From JBCCFK01 sp965262315 (GTDB lineage: Bacteria; Actinomycetota; Acidimicrobiia; Acidimicrobiales; UBA8592), in the NCBI GenBank assembly GCA_965262315.1, contig CBDHFJ010000027.1, positions 1 to 64,000 of the forward strand: a DNA stretch of 64,000 nucleotides, written 5' to 3'. Position numbers and translations under genes: made by a program. The notes beneath the pieces were generated by a model. It saw nothing but the letters and a program-made list of their open reading frames with translations. It was not told where the DNA came from and made no database searches. Each line of letters opens with the position of its first letter. The first letter of the stretch is position 1. Below, in pieces: positions 23,534-32,526 of this stretch.

Positions 23534-24004
23534 TCACGGGGACTTCGGTGGAACGCTCGATGCGAAGCCGATCCGGACCGCAGCGAGGAAGCACTGCTCG
23601 ACGGTGGCGTAGAACGTCCCGAGAATGCGATCGAGCTCGTCACGGTCGATCGTGGGGTTCGGGAGCTGGCCGGCGAGGAAGATCGCCTCCTCCGCCCCGA
23701 TCGAGAACGCCAGACCGAACAGTCCGGCGTTTCGACCCAGCAGGTGGGCGTAGCAGGCCGCTCGGTTCTCCTGCGGTGCGGGCATGAAGTACGTCTCGAA
23801 GGCCAGCGTGCGTTGTCCGAGCGTGAACCAGATCGTGTAGACGTCCTTGTCCTCACCGAGGACGCGGACATACCAGCGGCGCTGTCCCGGCTCGCCCCGC
23901 TCGACGGCGTCGACCACCGGGTTGTCACGGAGTTCGTCCGCGAGCCAACCGTCGATCAGTCGCTCGATCGCCTCGAGCTCGTCCGCGGTGCTGGGCGGCT
24001 TCAC
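23534..24004 (-). CDS. YbjN-domain protein
   Basis: 156 aa with the YbjN (type III secretion chaperone-like) fold pattern: RRWYVRVLGEDKDVYTIWF, LAFETYFMPAPQENRAACYAHL, GLFGLAFSIGAEEAIFLAGQ. In mycobacteria a YbjN protein (Rv0487) directly follows mshA (Rv0486), the same order as here; the stop of mshA lies 2 bp away. The molecular role is unknown. Confidence 0.82.
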   Translation of the reverse strand: MKPPSTADELEAIERLIDGWLADELRDNPVVDAVERGEPGQRRWYVRVLGEDKDVYTIWFTLGQRTLAFETYFMPAPQENRAACYAHLLGRNAGLFGLAFSIGAEEAIFLAGQLPNPTIDRDELDRILGTFYATVEQCFLAAVRIGFASSVPPKSP

Positions 24005-24005
24005 C

Positions 24006-25256
24006 TCAGAAACACGACACCGGCACGCGCTGGCGCAGGCCGGCGTACACCGCGATCAATCGATCCGCCATCGCGGTCCAGGTGTACGAGCGAGCTCGCT
24101 CAGCGGCGTTCATCGCCATCTCCGCCGCGAGCAGCGGGCTGTCGAGGATCTCGTTGGCGAAGGCGGCGTAGACCGCTGGATCGCGCCCCTCGACCAGGAA
24201 GCCGGTACGACCATGCGACACCAGCGTGCGCAGCCCGCCGACCGCTGCGGCCACCACCGGGGTACCGCAGGCGGCAGCCTCCAGTGCCACGAGGCCGAAC
24301 GACTCGGAACGACTGGGGGCGACCACGAGGTCGGCGGCCCGGTAGTAGGTGGAGAGCAGATGGTGCGGCAGCGGTTCGACGAAGCGCACCTGCGACCGGA
24401 GCCCCAGCTCGTCGATCATGGCGTGGATGCGACCGACTTCGGCGTCACCAGCGGCACCACTGGCCCCGCCGACGATCATCAGGGTGGCGTCTGGGCGGTC
24501 GAGGGCCGCCAACGCCTGCACCGCGACGTCGACGCCCTTCAGCGGTTGGATGCGTCCCACGAACATCAGCAGCGGCCCGCTGCCCGCTCCGATGGCCCGC
24601 CGGGCTCCCGACTGGTCACCCGGCGAGAACAGGGCGTGCTCGACGCCGGGGGCGACCTCCTCGATCCGGAGGGGGTCGGCGTCGTACAACCGCACGAGCT
24701 GCTGGGTCTCGGCGACGCTGTTCGCGGTGATCACGTCGGAGCAGTTGATGACCTCGGCCTCGGCATCGATGCGGCGCTGCGGCTCACTGTCGCCGGTCTC
24801 GGCCTTCACCCGAGCGAGCGTGTGGAACGTCGTGACCAACGGGAGACCGAGCGCGTGCTTGACCGCATGGCCGGCCACGCCGGACAGCCAGTAGTTGGCG
24901 TGAACGATGTCGGTTCCACCTCGGGCGTCGATGTCCGCGATCACGCCGTCACGGAACTCGTCGACGACCGCCGGCAGCTCCTCCTTGGGCAGATCCAGCG
25001 CTCCGGCCTCCAGGTGGACGACGCGCACGCCGGGCTCGACGCGGACCTCGTCGGGGAGCTCGCGGTGCCAACGGCGGACGTACACGGTGACGTCGGCCCC
25101 CCGGTGGGCCAGCGCCGCAGCCAGCTCGCGCACGTACACGTTCATGCCGCCGGCGTCGCCCTTGCCGGGCTGAGCGAGGGGCGACGTGTGGAGCGACAGC
25201 ACCGAGACCCGGTGCGAGCCTTGTGCCGGAGACCCACTCGATGCGCTCACGGGCAC
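24006..25256 (-). CDS. mshA: D-inositol-3-phosphate glycosyltransferase (mycothiol synthesis)
   Basis: First committed step of mycothiol: UDP-GlcNAc + inositol-3-phosphate. 416 aa GT4 enzyme. The N-terminal acceptor domain shows HTSPLAQPGKGDAGGMNVYV and HANYWLSGVAGH; the C-terminal nucleotide-sugar domain shows FVGRIQPLKG and the ESFGLVALEAAACG motif. Mycothiol is the main low-molecular-weight thiol of Actinobacteria, so this gene supports the assignment of piece 3. ATG/GTG start at 25256, preceding the conserved part by about 20 residues. Confidence 0.93.
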   Translation of the reverse strand: MPVSASSGSPAQGSHRVSVLSLHTSPLAQPGKGDAGGMNVYVRELAAALAHRGADVTVYVRRWHRELPDEVRVEPGVRVVHLEAGALDLPKEELPAVVDEFRDGVIADIDARGGTDIVHANYWLSGVAGHAVKHALGLPLVTTFHTLARVKAETGDSEPQRRIDAEAEVINCSDVITANSVAETQQLVRLYDADPLRIEEVAPGVEHALFSPGDQSGARRAIGAGSGPLLMFVGRIQPLKGVDVAVQALAALDRPDATLMIVGGASGAAGDAEVGRIHAMIDELGLRSQVRFVEPLPHHLLSTYYRAADLVVAPSRSESFGLVALEAAACGTPVVAAAVGGLRTLVSHGRTGFLVEGRDPAVYAAFANEILDSPLLAAEMAMNAAERARSYTWTAMADRLIAVYAGLRQRVPVSCF

Positions 25257-25328
25257 CCACGCTAACGCGAGCGGTGCAATTCCGCCCGCTCCGGTCGGGA
25301 TTCGCCGCGGCCGTGCCGACGACCGTGC

Positions 25329-25907
25329 TCAGGTCAGGAGACTGTCGACGCTGGCGTCGCCGGACTGATAGCGGCGGACGATCTCGTCGTGCAGGCGATC
25401 GATCACCCCGTGGAGGGCGGTCCGCATCTCGGAGATGTCGCGCTCGAACGAGGCGAGGGCGTCGCTCAGCTGGGACAGCTCCTCGTTGGTGCGGTCCGGC
25501 AACGCCCCGATGGCCGACGCCGGGAAGCGATCCTCCAGCTCGGCCACGAGCGACTCGGCCTCACCGCCGGGTGCCAGGTCCTGCGGGGGACGTGGCAGCG
25601 CATCACTGCGCGACCCCTCGGACAACAGCTCCGGGAGCCGGGCGATGATGGCGTCGAGGTCGGCTGGCGCCGCGCCCGAGCGGCGAGCCTCGAGCTCGCT
25701 GCGGACGATGTCGAGACGACCGTGGAGGAGCCGGCGAACGTAGGAGAGACCGTTCTCGAGATCCTGGCACTCCTCGCGCTTGGCCCGGACCTCGTCGAGG
25801 CCGGACGCGTCGAGGTCGGCGACGTAGTCGGGGGCGGTCACCCTGTCGATGGCTGCGCTCACGCCACCGATGGTACCGGTCGGACCACGGAGGGTCCGAT
25901 CAACCAC
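25329..25907 (-). CDS. RsiG-like c-di-GMP-binding anti-sigma factor
   Basis: 192-aa helical protein without signal peptide. It carries two copies of the RsiG c-di-GMP signature E-x3-S-x2-R-x3-[Q]-x3-D, with His in place of Gln: Glu51/Ser55/Arg58/His62/Asp66 and Glu155/Ser159/Arg162/His166/Asp170. Each lies in a long amphipathic helix, so the pair could form the antiparallel coiled coil that binds a c-di-GMP dimer and holds a WhiG-type sigma factor. The GTG at 25907 overlaps the MoaD stop by 8 bp; a GTG at 25862 is also plausible. No WhiG-like sigma factor is in the window. Confidence 0.7.
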   Translation of the reverse strand: MVDRTLRGPTGTIGGVSAAIDRVTAPDYVADLDASGLDEVRAKREECQDLENGLSYVRRLLHGRLDIVRSELEARRSGAAPADLDAIIARLPELLSEGSRSDALPRPPQDLAPGGEAESLVAELEDRFPASAIGALPDRTNEELSQLSDALASFERDISEMRTALHGVIDRLHDEIVRRYQSGDASVDSLLT

Positions 25908-26136
25908 CCGACACGGGGGGCAAAAGGGCCACTTCGTCCGACCCGGTCACCGGGTCGCCGTCCAGGGCGGGTTCGCCGTTGACCCAGACCCGGCAGGTGC
26001 TCAGCAGCGCACGAAAGTCGGGGCCGAAGGCGTCGGAGGCCGCGGCGACGACCTCGCCGACAGTGTCGCCGTCGAAGTCGGCGGCACCGGTGCCGGCGGC
26101 CTCGCGGACCTGGGCGAACAATCGGAGCTTGGCCAT
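25900..26136 (-). CDS. MoaD/ThiS-family sulfur carrier protein
   Basis: 78 aa beta-grasp protein beginning MAKLRLFAQVREAAG and ending in the diagnostic double glycine (PPVSGG), which is adenylated and thiocarboxylated by a MoeB/ThiF-type enzyme. It most resembles MoaD (small subunit of molybdopterin synthase). No other molybdenum-cofactor gene is in the window, so another sulfur-transfer role is possible. Confidence 0.82.
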   Translation of the reverse strand: MAKLRLFAQVREAAGTGAADFDGDTVGEVVAAASDAFGPDFRALLSTCRVWVNGEPALDGDPVTGSDEVALLPPVSGG

Positions 26137-26197
26137 GGCGTCAGGCTACCGGCGCGGTGCATCTCCTGGATCGCCGAAGCTGGCTACCGTCGCAGGC

Positions 26198-26788
26198 GTG
26201 ACCAGCATTCTCATCGTCCGACACGGCCAGTCGGTGTGGAACGCCCAGGGCCGATGGCAGGGGCAGGCCGATCCCCCGCTCAGCGATCTGGGCCACGAGC
26301 AGGCCCGGACGGCGGCCGCGGCGCTGCCGGCCTTCGACGTTCTGGTGTCGTCCACGCTCCAACGGGCGCACCAGACGGCGTCGGGAATCAGCGCGGCCAC
26401 CGGGGTCGAACCCATCCGGCTCGACCCTCGGCTGATGGAGCGCGACGCAGGGCAGTTCTCGGGCCTGACCAGACCCGAGATCGAAGCGCGCTTCCCGGGC
26501 TATCTGGCGTCAGGTCGCTGGCCTGAGGGCTGGGAGTACGACGACGCCCTCGTGGAACGAGTCCGCTCCGGGCTCGACGACCTGGCGGCTGCGCACACGG
26601 GCCAGACCGTCGTCGTGGTGAGCCACGGCGGTGTCATCTACGCGCTCGAGGCCACCTTCGGCATCGCCCACCAGGGCATCTCCAACCTCGGCGGCCGCTG
26701 GTTCCACCTGGCCGACGGCGAGCTGAGGACCACCGAGCGGGTGCACCTGCTGGACGCCGCGGCCGAGACGCTCAACGATCAGCTCTGA
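26198..26788 (+). CDS. Histidine phosphatase family protein
   Basis: 196 aa. Phospho-His motif LIVRHGQSVWN at the very N-terminus, the second conserved Arg region SSTLQRAHQTA, and the second catalytic His in VVSHGGVIYAL. Resembles GpmB/CobC-type phosphatases; the substrate cannot be told. In mycobacteria a phosphoglycerate-mutase homologue (gpm1) lies near mshA, so the linkage may be conserved. GTG start at 26198, where the signature begins at once. Confidence 0.85.
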   Translation: MTSILIVRHGQSVWNAQGRWQGQADPPLSDLGHEQARTAAAALPAFDVLVSSTLQRAHQTASGISAATGVEPIRLDPRLMERDAGQFSGLTRPEIEARFPGYLASGRWPEGWEYDDALVERVRSGLDDLAAAHTGQTVVVVSHGGVIYALEATFGIAHQGISNLGGRWFHLADGELRTTERVHLLDAAAETLNDQL

Positions 26789-26800
26789 CCGATCGCGACG

Positions 26801-29296
26801 TCAGCGTCGCTTCTTGGTGCGGGCGGTGGCCTCGGCCGTCAGCGGATCCTCGGGCCAGTGGTGCTTGGGGTACCGCCCCTTCAGCTCGGCCTTCACCTGG
26901 GGGTAGGTCTCGCGCCAGAAGTTGGCCAGATCGGTCGTGACCTGCACCGGCCGCCCGGCCGGCGACAAGAGATGGACGACCAGCGGAACCCGGCCCGCAG
27001 CCACACGTGGCGTCTCGGTGAGGCCGAACAGCTCCTGGAGCCGGACCGCCAGGACCGGACCGTCGGGCGACGAGTAGTCGAGCCGCACGTTGCTACCGCT
27101 CGGCACCGTGAGGTGGGTGGGCGCGAGCTCGTCGACCTGGCGCTGCCGATCCCACGGCAGATGCGACCGCAGAACGGTCCCGAGATCGAGCCCGGCCAGA
27201 TCGCGTCTGCGACGAACCCCGACCAGGTGCGGGGCGAGCCACGCACCGGTCGTCGCGGACAGCGCGGCATCGGACAGGTCGGGCCACCCCTCGGGGTCGA
27301 CGCGATGCAGGAACGCGACGCGATCGCGCCACTGGTCGATCGCCGGCGTCCACGGCAGCATCCCCAGACCGAGCTGCGCCACCCCGTCGGCCCAGGCGGC
27401 GGCCAGCGCGGTCGGATCGGGGGCCTCGATCGGCTCACGCTTGAGCACCAGCGCCCCGACCCGGCGCTGCCGTTCCGCCACCACGTCGCCCCGCCGCTCG
27501 TCCCAGCCGACCTGGTCCACCACCTGCACGAGATCCGAGAGCGCGGCCTCGAGCGCCGCCGGGTCGAGCGGCGCAGCGAGGTGGATGCGCCCACCGGCCG
27601 GTTCGCCGTCCACGTCGGCGACGGCGAGCATCGCCGTCCCCAGCAGCGGATCGCGTTCGGGCAGCTCGGCGCCACGACCGGACGCCAGCAGGTAGCGAGC
27701 GGGTCCGCCGCGCTGTCGCCCGACACGGTCGGGGAACGCGATGGCCACCACGCGGCCGACCGCGTCGACGTCGACACGGTCGTCGCCGACCCCGAGGTCG
27801 CGTCGCCATCGATCGGCGGCCTGGCGCGCCTCGCGCAACGCCGGCGAACCGCCGCCACGCCGAACGGCCAGCACCCGATCCCGGAGGTCGACGCCGGCGC
27901 TCCGAGGCAGGGGGTCGCGGCCCGAGAGCAGCCCGGCCACGTCGCAGGCGAGTGCGCCGATCCCCTGGGAGCGCGCTCGCAGCATCATGTGCGCCAGCCG
28001 AGGCTCGGCGCCGAAGCCGGCCATGTCGCGACCGTGCGGGGTCAGCCGACCCTCGTCGTCGAGGGCGCCGAGCGTGCCCAGCAGGGCCTCGGCCTCGGCC
28101 AGCGCATGTCCCGGCGGGCGATCGATCCACGTCAGCTCGTCTGCGGTCGCGCCCCACGAGCCGAGCTGGAGGCGCAAGCCGCTGAGATCGGCCACCGCGA
28201 TCTCGGGCGGATCGAACTCGGCCATGTGCTGCTCGTCGGTCTCGGACCACAGTCGGTGGCAGACCCCCGGTGCCTGGCGGCCGGCGCGGCCGCGCCGCTG
28301 GTCGGCCGACGCCAACGAGATGCGCCCCGTCTCGAGCCTGGTCAGCCCGGAGCGGGGGTCGAACCTCGGCGCTCGCCGCTGACCTCCGTCGACCACGACG
28401 CGGACGCCGTCGATCGTGAGCGACGTCTCGGCGATGTCGGTGGCGAGCACCACCTTGCGCCGACCTCCGGGGTCCGCTGCGAGCGCCCGGTCCTGTTCGG
28501 CGGCGTCCAGCGATCCGTGCAGGGGCAGCACCACGCCACCGGGAAGTCGCCCCACCAGCCGTTCGGCGGTTCGACGGATCCAGCGTGCGCCAGGGAGGAA
28601 GGCCAGGATGTCGCCGGTGTCGTGGTGCCAGGCGTGCTCGATCACCGAGGCCATCCGTGGCTCGAGGTCGCCCTGGCCGGGGTGGTGGTGCGTGTCCACG
28701 GGGTGACGGCGGCCCTCGCTGCGCACGACGGGAGCGTCCCCGAGTGCTGCCGCGATGCGTGTGTCGTCGAGGGTCGCGGACATCACCACCAGCGCGAGGT
28801 CCGGTCGCAGCGCTGTCTGGGCCTCCAGGGTGAGGGCCAACCCCAGGTCGGCGTGCAGGCTCCGCTCGTGGAACTCGTCGAAGACGACGGCGCCGACACC
28901 CGTGAGCGACGGATCGTCCTGGAGCATCCGGGTCAGGACGCCCTCGGTGACCACCTCGATCCGTGTCGCGGCGCTGACCTTGGTGTCGTGGCGCACCCGG
29001 TGCCCGACCAGCTCCCCCACCCGACCGCCCAACTCGGACGCGATGCGAGCGGCCGCGGCTCTGGCCGCCACCCGCCGGGGTTCCAGCATCACCACCCGAC
29101 CCTCGAGCCAGGGCGCGTCCAACAACGCCGGCGGCACCCGCGTCGTCTTGCCGGCACCGGGTGGTGCGTGCAGGACGGCGCGGCGGGCCGAGCCGAGCGC
29201 GGCGACCAGGTCGGCCAGCGCGTCGTCGACGGGTAGTGGTGGCCGGGTGCTCACACCGGCGTCGTGGTCAAGTGCATCGTCCCGGAATTGTGACAC
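26801..29296 (-). CDS. hrpB: ATP-dependent RNA helicase HrpB
   Basis: 831-aa DEAH-box helicase. Walker A PPGAGKTTRVP; the Walker B/DEAH box is DEFH (VVFDEFHERS), as in this subfamily; motif III SATLDD; motif VI near QRRGRAGRQAPG. The family-specific C-terminal HrpB domain follows (LLSPAGRPVQVTTDLANFW, YPKHHWPEDP). The protein probably starts at a GTG about 15 residues in (VSTRPPLPVDD), because the first residues are not conserved. Physiological role unclear in bacteria. Confidence 0.9.
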   Translation of the reverse strand: MSQFRDDALDHDAGVSTRPPLPVDDALADLVAALGSARRAVLHAPPGAGKTTRVPPALLDAPWLEGRVVMLEPRRVAARAAAARIASELGGRVGELVGHRVRHDTKVSAATRIEVVTEGVLTRMLQDDPSLTGVGAVVFDEFHERSLHADLGLALTLEAQTALRPDLALVVMSATLDDTRIAAALGDAPVVRSEGRRHPVDTHHHPGQGDLEPRMASVIEHAWHHDTGDILAFLPGARWIRRTAERLVGRLPGGVVLPLHGSLDAAEQDRALAADPGGRRKVVLATDIAETSLTIDGVRVVVDGGQRRAPRFDPRSGLTRLETGRISLASADQRRGRAGRQAPGVCHRLWSETDEQHMAEFDPPEIAVADLSGLRLQLGSWGATADELTWIDRPPGHALAEAEALLGTLGALDDEGRLTPHGRDMAGFGAEPRLAHMMLRARSQGIGALACDVAGLLSGRDPLPRSAGVDLRDRVLAVRRGGGSPALREARQAADRWRRDLGVGDDRVDVDAVGRVVAIAFPDRVGRQRGGPARYLLASGRGAELPERDPLLGTAMLAVADVDGEPAGGRIHLAAPLDPAALEAALSDLVQVVDQVGWDERRGDVVAERQRRVGALVLKREPIEAPDPTALAAAWADGVAQLGLGMLPWTPAIDQWRDRVAFLHRVDPEGWPDLSDAALSATTGAWLAPHLVGVRRRRDLAGLDLGTVLRSHLPWDRQRQVDELAPTHLTVPSGSNVRLDYSSPDGPVLAVRLQELFGLTETPRVAAGRVPLVVHLLSPAGRPVQVTTDLANFWRETYPQVKAELKGRYPKHHWPEDPLTAEATARTKKRR

Positions 29297-29382
29297 CGGT
29301 GGGCCGTCCGGCCCCTCGATGCCGAACCGCCTCGTGCCCGCCGTTGCCGACCGGCGGCCACAGGCGTAGGGTCATCGTCCCC

Positions 29383-30072
29383 ATGACTGCGTTGGACGAC
29401 CCCAGGACGGTCCGGGCCTCGGACCTGCGGACCAAGAGCCAGATCCTGCGCGTCTTCATGGCGCACTGGTCGCCCCGGGTGATCCTGGTCGCAGCGACCG
29501 TCACCGTGGTCGCCCGACTCAGCATCTGGAGCGTCTCGCGGGGCGACCTGCTGGTGCTCGCCGCGGTCGTGATCCTCACCGGGCCGCTGGAGTGGGTGAT
29601 CCACAAGGTCGCCCTGCACACCGACCCCGATGCCTGGGCCACACGCAAGCTCGGCCTCGGCATGGGCCATCGCAATCACCACATGGACCCGCCGGCGCTC
29701 GACAACCTGCTGCTCGCCGGCCCCGACGCCGCCATCTTCTGCGCGGTCCTGGGTCTGAGCACCACGATCTGGGCCGTCCCGCTGCTGTGGATCACCGGAT
29801 CGCCCATCGGCGTCCCCTGGCTGACCGCGCTGGCCCTGACCTACGTGGGCTTCCTCAACTACGAGTGGACACACCTGATGGTCCACACCCGGTACCGGCC
29901 CCGCACCCGGTTCTACGCGCGGCTGGCCACGAATCACCGCCTCCATCACTACCGCAACGAGGACTACTGGCTCGGGGTGACGTCCAACCTGGGCGACCGC
30001 CTGCTGGGGACCTACCCCCGCGCCAAGGGCGACGTCCCCCTCAGCGACACCGCCCGCAACCTCGACGGCTGA
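29383..30072 (+). CDS. Fatty-acid hydroxylase/sterol desaturase family membrane protein
   Basis: 229 aa with several hydrophobic helices and the histidine clusters of membrane di-iron hydroxylases: H (EWVIHKVALH), HRNHH, H (THLMVHTRY), and HRLHHY near the C-terminus. The substrate is unknown; carotenoid or lipid hydroxylation are the usual roles. I chose the ATG at 29383; the open frame upstream belongs to the opposite-strand helicase. Confidence 0.82.
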   Translation: MTALDDPRTVRASDLRTKSQILRVFMAHWSPRVILVAATVTVVARLSIWSVSRGDLLVLAAVVILTGPLEWVIHKVALHTDPDAWATRKLGLGMGHRNHHMDPPALDNLLLAGPDAAIFCAVLGLSTTIWAVPLLWITGSPIGVPWLTALALTYVGFLNYEWTHLMVHTRYRPRTRFYARLATNHRLHHYRNEDYWLGVTSNLGDRLLGTYPRAKGDVPLSDTARNLDG

Positions 30073-30142
30073 GCCAGAACTCCACGGCGCCCCGCCTCAG
30101 GCGCAGCCGCAGGCCGACAAGCGTCGGCCTGCGGGAAGAGGG

Positions 30143-30217
30143 TGCCCCCGGTGGGATTCGAACCCACGATCTTCGGATTAAAAGTCCGCTGCCTTGACCA
30201 GACTTGGCTACGAGGGC
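30143..30217 (-). tRNA. tRNA-Lys (anticodon TTT)
   Basis: A 75-nt cloverleaf on the minus strand. Acceptor GCCCTCG/CGGGGGC with one G-U pair, anticodon loop CTTTTAA, T-arm GTGGG-TTCGAAT-CCCAC, discriminator A. The first anticodon-stem pair is a G-A mismatch. CCA is not encoded. Confidence 0.93.
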
Positions 30218-30272
30218 GGACCGATTCTACGGCCGCGGTGCCCCAGGCCCGACCACGTTTCGGACCATCGGC

Positions 30273-31427
30273 TCAACCGCCGACCAACGCACACGGTCCC
30301 ACGCCCTTGAGCTCGACCACTCGCTCCACCGACGTCCGGACCCGGTCGACGGGCAACGCACCGGACGCCACCGCCGCCTCGAGCGCATCCAGGACGGGCG
30401 GCACCTGGCTGGGATCGTCGACCACCAGCAGGTCGGCACCTGCCAGCACCGCGAGCAACGCGGCCTCGGCGTTGTCCCAGCGGTCCGAGATCGCGTTCAT
30501 CCCGAGTGCGTCGGTGATGACCACACCGTCGAACCCCAGCTCGGATCGGAGGAGCCCGTCGATGGCCGCCGGTGACAGCGACGTGGGGAGATCCTCGGTG
30601 AGGCCGGGGACCAGCAGGTGGCCGACCATGACCGGCACGTCGTCACGGAGCAACGCGCGGTAGGGCTCGAGGTCGACGGCTCGGATCCGGTCGATGGCGG
30701 GTGTGGTCGCGAACGAGAGGTGACTGTCGGCCGACGCACTCCCGTGTCCCGGGAAGTGTTTGATGACCGGCACCACGCCTGCGGCCAGGTAGCCGTCGAC
30801 GACCGCGGCGCCGTGCGCGGTCACCACGTCCGGGTCCGAGGAGAACGCCCGGTCGCCGATCCCGGGCCCGCCCCCGACGTCGACCACCGGGGCGATCGCC
30901 ATGGTGACCCCGGCGCCCGTCAGCAGCCGCCCGTAGCTCTCGAACGTCGCGGCCGTGTCGTCGACACTGCCCGCGGCGAGTTGTCGCGCCGAGGGCACCG
31001 GGCCGAACAGATGGCCGAGGCGCTGGACGCGACCCCCCTCCTCGTCCGACGCGACGATCAGGGGCACCCCGCTTGCGTCGCGTCGCGGAATCGAGGCGAG
31101 CTGATCGGCACTCGGTGCACCCAACAGGACGACGCCGCCGACCTCGCCGTCGTCGATCAGCGGCTCGAGCAGCGCCAGCTCGCCGGGTGCGGCCAGGGGC
31201 ACGAGAAGCTGCCCGAGCAGCGTCCTGACCGACACCGCTGCGAGGCAGTCAGGCGTGGGGGTGGGAATCGGGGTCGGGGTCGGTGCCGCCGTCGGGGTCG
31301 GTTCCACGGTCGGTGTCGGCTCGGGAGTCGGGGGCACCGTGGCGACGGCCGCCAACGTCGGCTCCGGGCCGGAACCACACGCGGTGGCCGCGACCACGAT
31401 CGTCAACAGGATCAGGACGCCGCGCAT
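30273..31427 (-). CDS. Lipoprotein beta-N-acetylhexosaminidase (GH3, NagZ-like)
   Basis: 384 aa. N-terminal lipoprotein signal with lipobox VAATAC, a low-complexity Thr/Pro/Glu repeat linker of about 45 residues, then a GH3 domain. The NagZ signature KHFPGHG...DSH is present, with the catalytic nucleophile Asp in VVITDALGMNAI. DEEGGRVQRL is also typical. It cleaves GlcNAc-anhydroMurNAc or muropeptides outside the membrane. ATG at 31427; the frame stays open another 850 bp upstream but only as a shadow of the opposite gene. Confidence 0.9.
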   Translation of the reverse strand: MRGVLILLTIVVAATACGSGPEPTLAAVATVPPTPEPTPTVEPTPTAAPTPTPIPTPTPDCLAAVSVRTLLGQLLVPLAAPGELALLEPLIDDGEVGGVVLLGAPSADQLASIPRRDASGVPLIVASDEEGGRVQRLGHLFGPVPSARQLAAGSVDDTAATFESYGRLLTGAGVTMAIAPVVDVGGGPGIGDRAFSSDPDVVTAHGAAVVDGYLAAGVVPVIKHFPGHGSASADSHLSFATTPAIDRIRAVDLEPYRALLRDDVPVMVGHLLVPGLTEDLPTSLSPAAIDGLLRSELGFDGVVITDALGMNAISDRWDNAEAALLAVLAGADLLVVDDPSQVPPVLDALEAAVASGALPVDRVRTSVERVVELKGVGPCALVGG

Positions 31428-31520
31428 GACGCCCGAGAGCGTAGGGGATGCGTCGCCGCCTCCCGGGCCGGGTGTCCCGGGCGCGCCGACCGCCGCGTCC
31501 GGCCTCACTACCCTGCTGCC

Positions 31521-32255
31521 ATGGTCGTGCGCTCCGCCCTTCGCCGTCTGACCGCCACCCTCGCCGTCGCCGCGCTCGTGGCCGCCGGCTGCAGCGGTGA
31601 CGACGACCCCGAGGCGATCGAGCCCGAACCCACGCTCGCCCCCGCCGGGAGCCCCGAGGAGGCGGAGCCCTCGCCGACCGTGGAGCCCGAACCCACGGCC
31701 ACGGCCACGGCGACGGCGACGCCCGAGCCCCAGGTGCCGGACGGGTCGGGTGGCTCGGCGGTCCCCACGCCGACCCAGGGCCCCGTCTCGGGCGATCCCG
31801 CGTTCACGGCCGCATCGAAGCTCTCCACCATCGGCCTCGACGAGCTGTTCTTCGGCGATCCGGTCGAGTTCGCAGCCGAGGTGGCCTCGACCACCTGGAT
31901 CGGCCTGCCCCCCGAGGGTGAGCGGCCCCAGTGCTACACGGTGCAGCCTGCGTCGGGGCCTGTCGGCATCTACTTCACCGTGATGGACGGGTTCATCGAA
32001 CGCGTCGACATCACCAACCCCATCATCACCACCCGGTCGGGCGCCGGGGTGGGCTCGTCGGAGGCCGACCTGCTCGAGCTCTTCGGCACCGCGCTGGAGG
32101 TGGAGGAGATCCCGGGCGGCCGCCAGATCATGTTCGTCCCGTCCGATCCGACCGACCGGGCGTTCCGCATCATCTGGGTGACCGACGGCAGCTTCGTCGT
32201 GAGCATGCGCGCCGGCCGCACGGCCATCGTGACCCCCTGGGCGCCCTGCAGCTGA
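31521..32255 (+). CDS. Hypothetical lipoprotein
   Basis: 244 aa. Lipobox LVAAGC after a short signal peptide. About 70 residues of acidic, Thr/Pro-rich linker are followed by a folded C-terminal domain with SKLSTIGLDELFFGD and a SEADLLELFG helix. The domain resembles the substrate-independent lipoprotein domains found next to NagZ-like genes, but I do not recognise the family. It diverges from the NagZ-like gene; both have similar low-complexity linkers and may share a promoter. Confidence 0.75.
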   Translation: MVVRSALRRLTATLAVAALVAAGCSGDDDPEAIEPEPTLAPAGSPEEAEPSPTVEPEPTATATATATPEPQVPDGSGGSAVPTPTQGPVSGDPAFTAASKLSTIGLDELFFGDPVEFAAEVASTTWIGLPPEGERPQCYTVQPASGPVGIYFTVMDGFIERVDITNPIITTRSGAGVGSSEADLLELFGTALEVEEIPGGRQIMFVPSDPTDRAFRIIWVTDGSFVVSMRAGRTAIVTPWAPCS

Positions 32256-32262
32256 GCGCGGG

Positions 32263-32526
32263 ATGGCGATCCTGATCGACAAGCCACTGTGGTGGTTCCG
32301 AGGCGAGCGTTGGTGCCACCTGGTCTCCGACGTCAGCTACGACGAGCTCCACGACTTCGTGGCCGAGCTCGGCGTCCCGCGCCGTGCGTTCCAGGGCGAC
32401 CACTACGACATCCCCGAGCGGTACTGGCAGACGTGCGTGGACCTGGGCGCCGAGCCGACCGACAGCCGGGTGCTGGTCCGACGCCTCCGCGAGGCCGGCC
32501 TCCGCAAGCGGCCGGGCCGGTCCTGA
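32263..32526 (+). CDS. DUF4031 protein
   Basis: 87 aa. Matches the small DUF4031 family (MAILIDKPLWW, HLVSDVSYDELHDFA-like segment, FQGDHYDIPERYW). No known function. Its stop overlaps the start of the DNA ligase (TGATG), so the two are co-translated. It may have a nucleic-acid-related role by association only. Confidence 0.85.
   Translation: MAILIDKPLWWFRGERWCHLVSDVSYDELHDFVAELGVPRRAFQGDHYDIPERYWQTCVDLGAEPTDSRVLVRRLREAGLRKRPGRS

Noticed and set aside
31240..31420. Short repeats rich in GGGGTCGG, considered as a repeat array
   Set aside because: They encode the Thr/Pro/Glu linker of the NagZ-like lipoprotein; spacing and sequence are not those of CRISPR or a satellite.
30618..31520. Long open frame on the plus strand ahead of the lipoprotein
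   Set aside because: Antisense to the GH3 gene; the lipoprotein starts at its own signal peptide at 31521.
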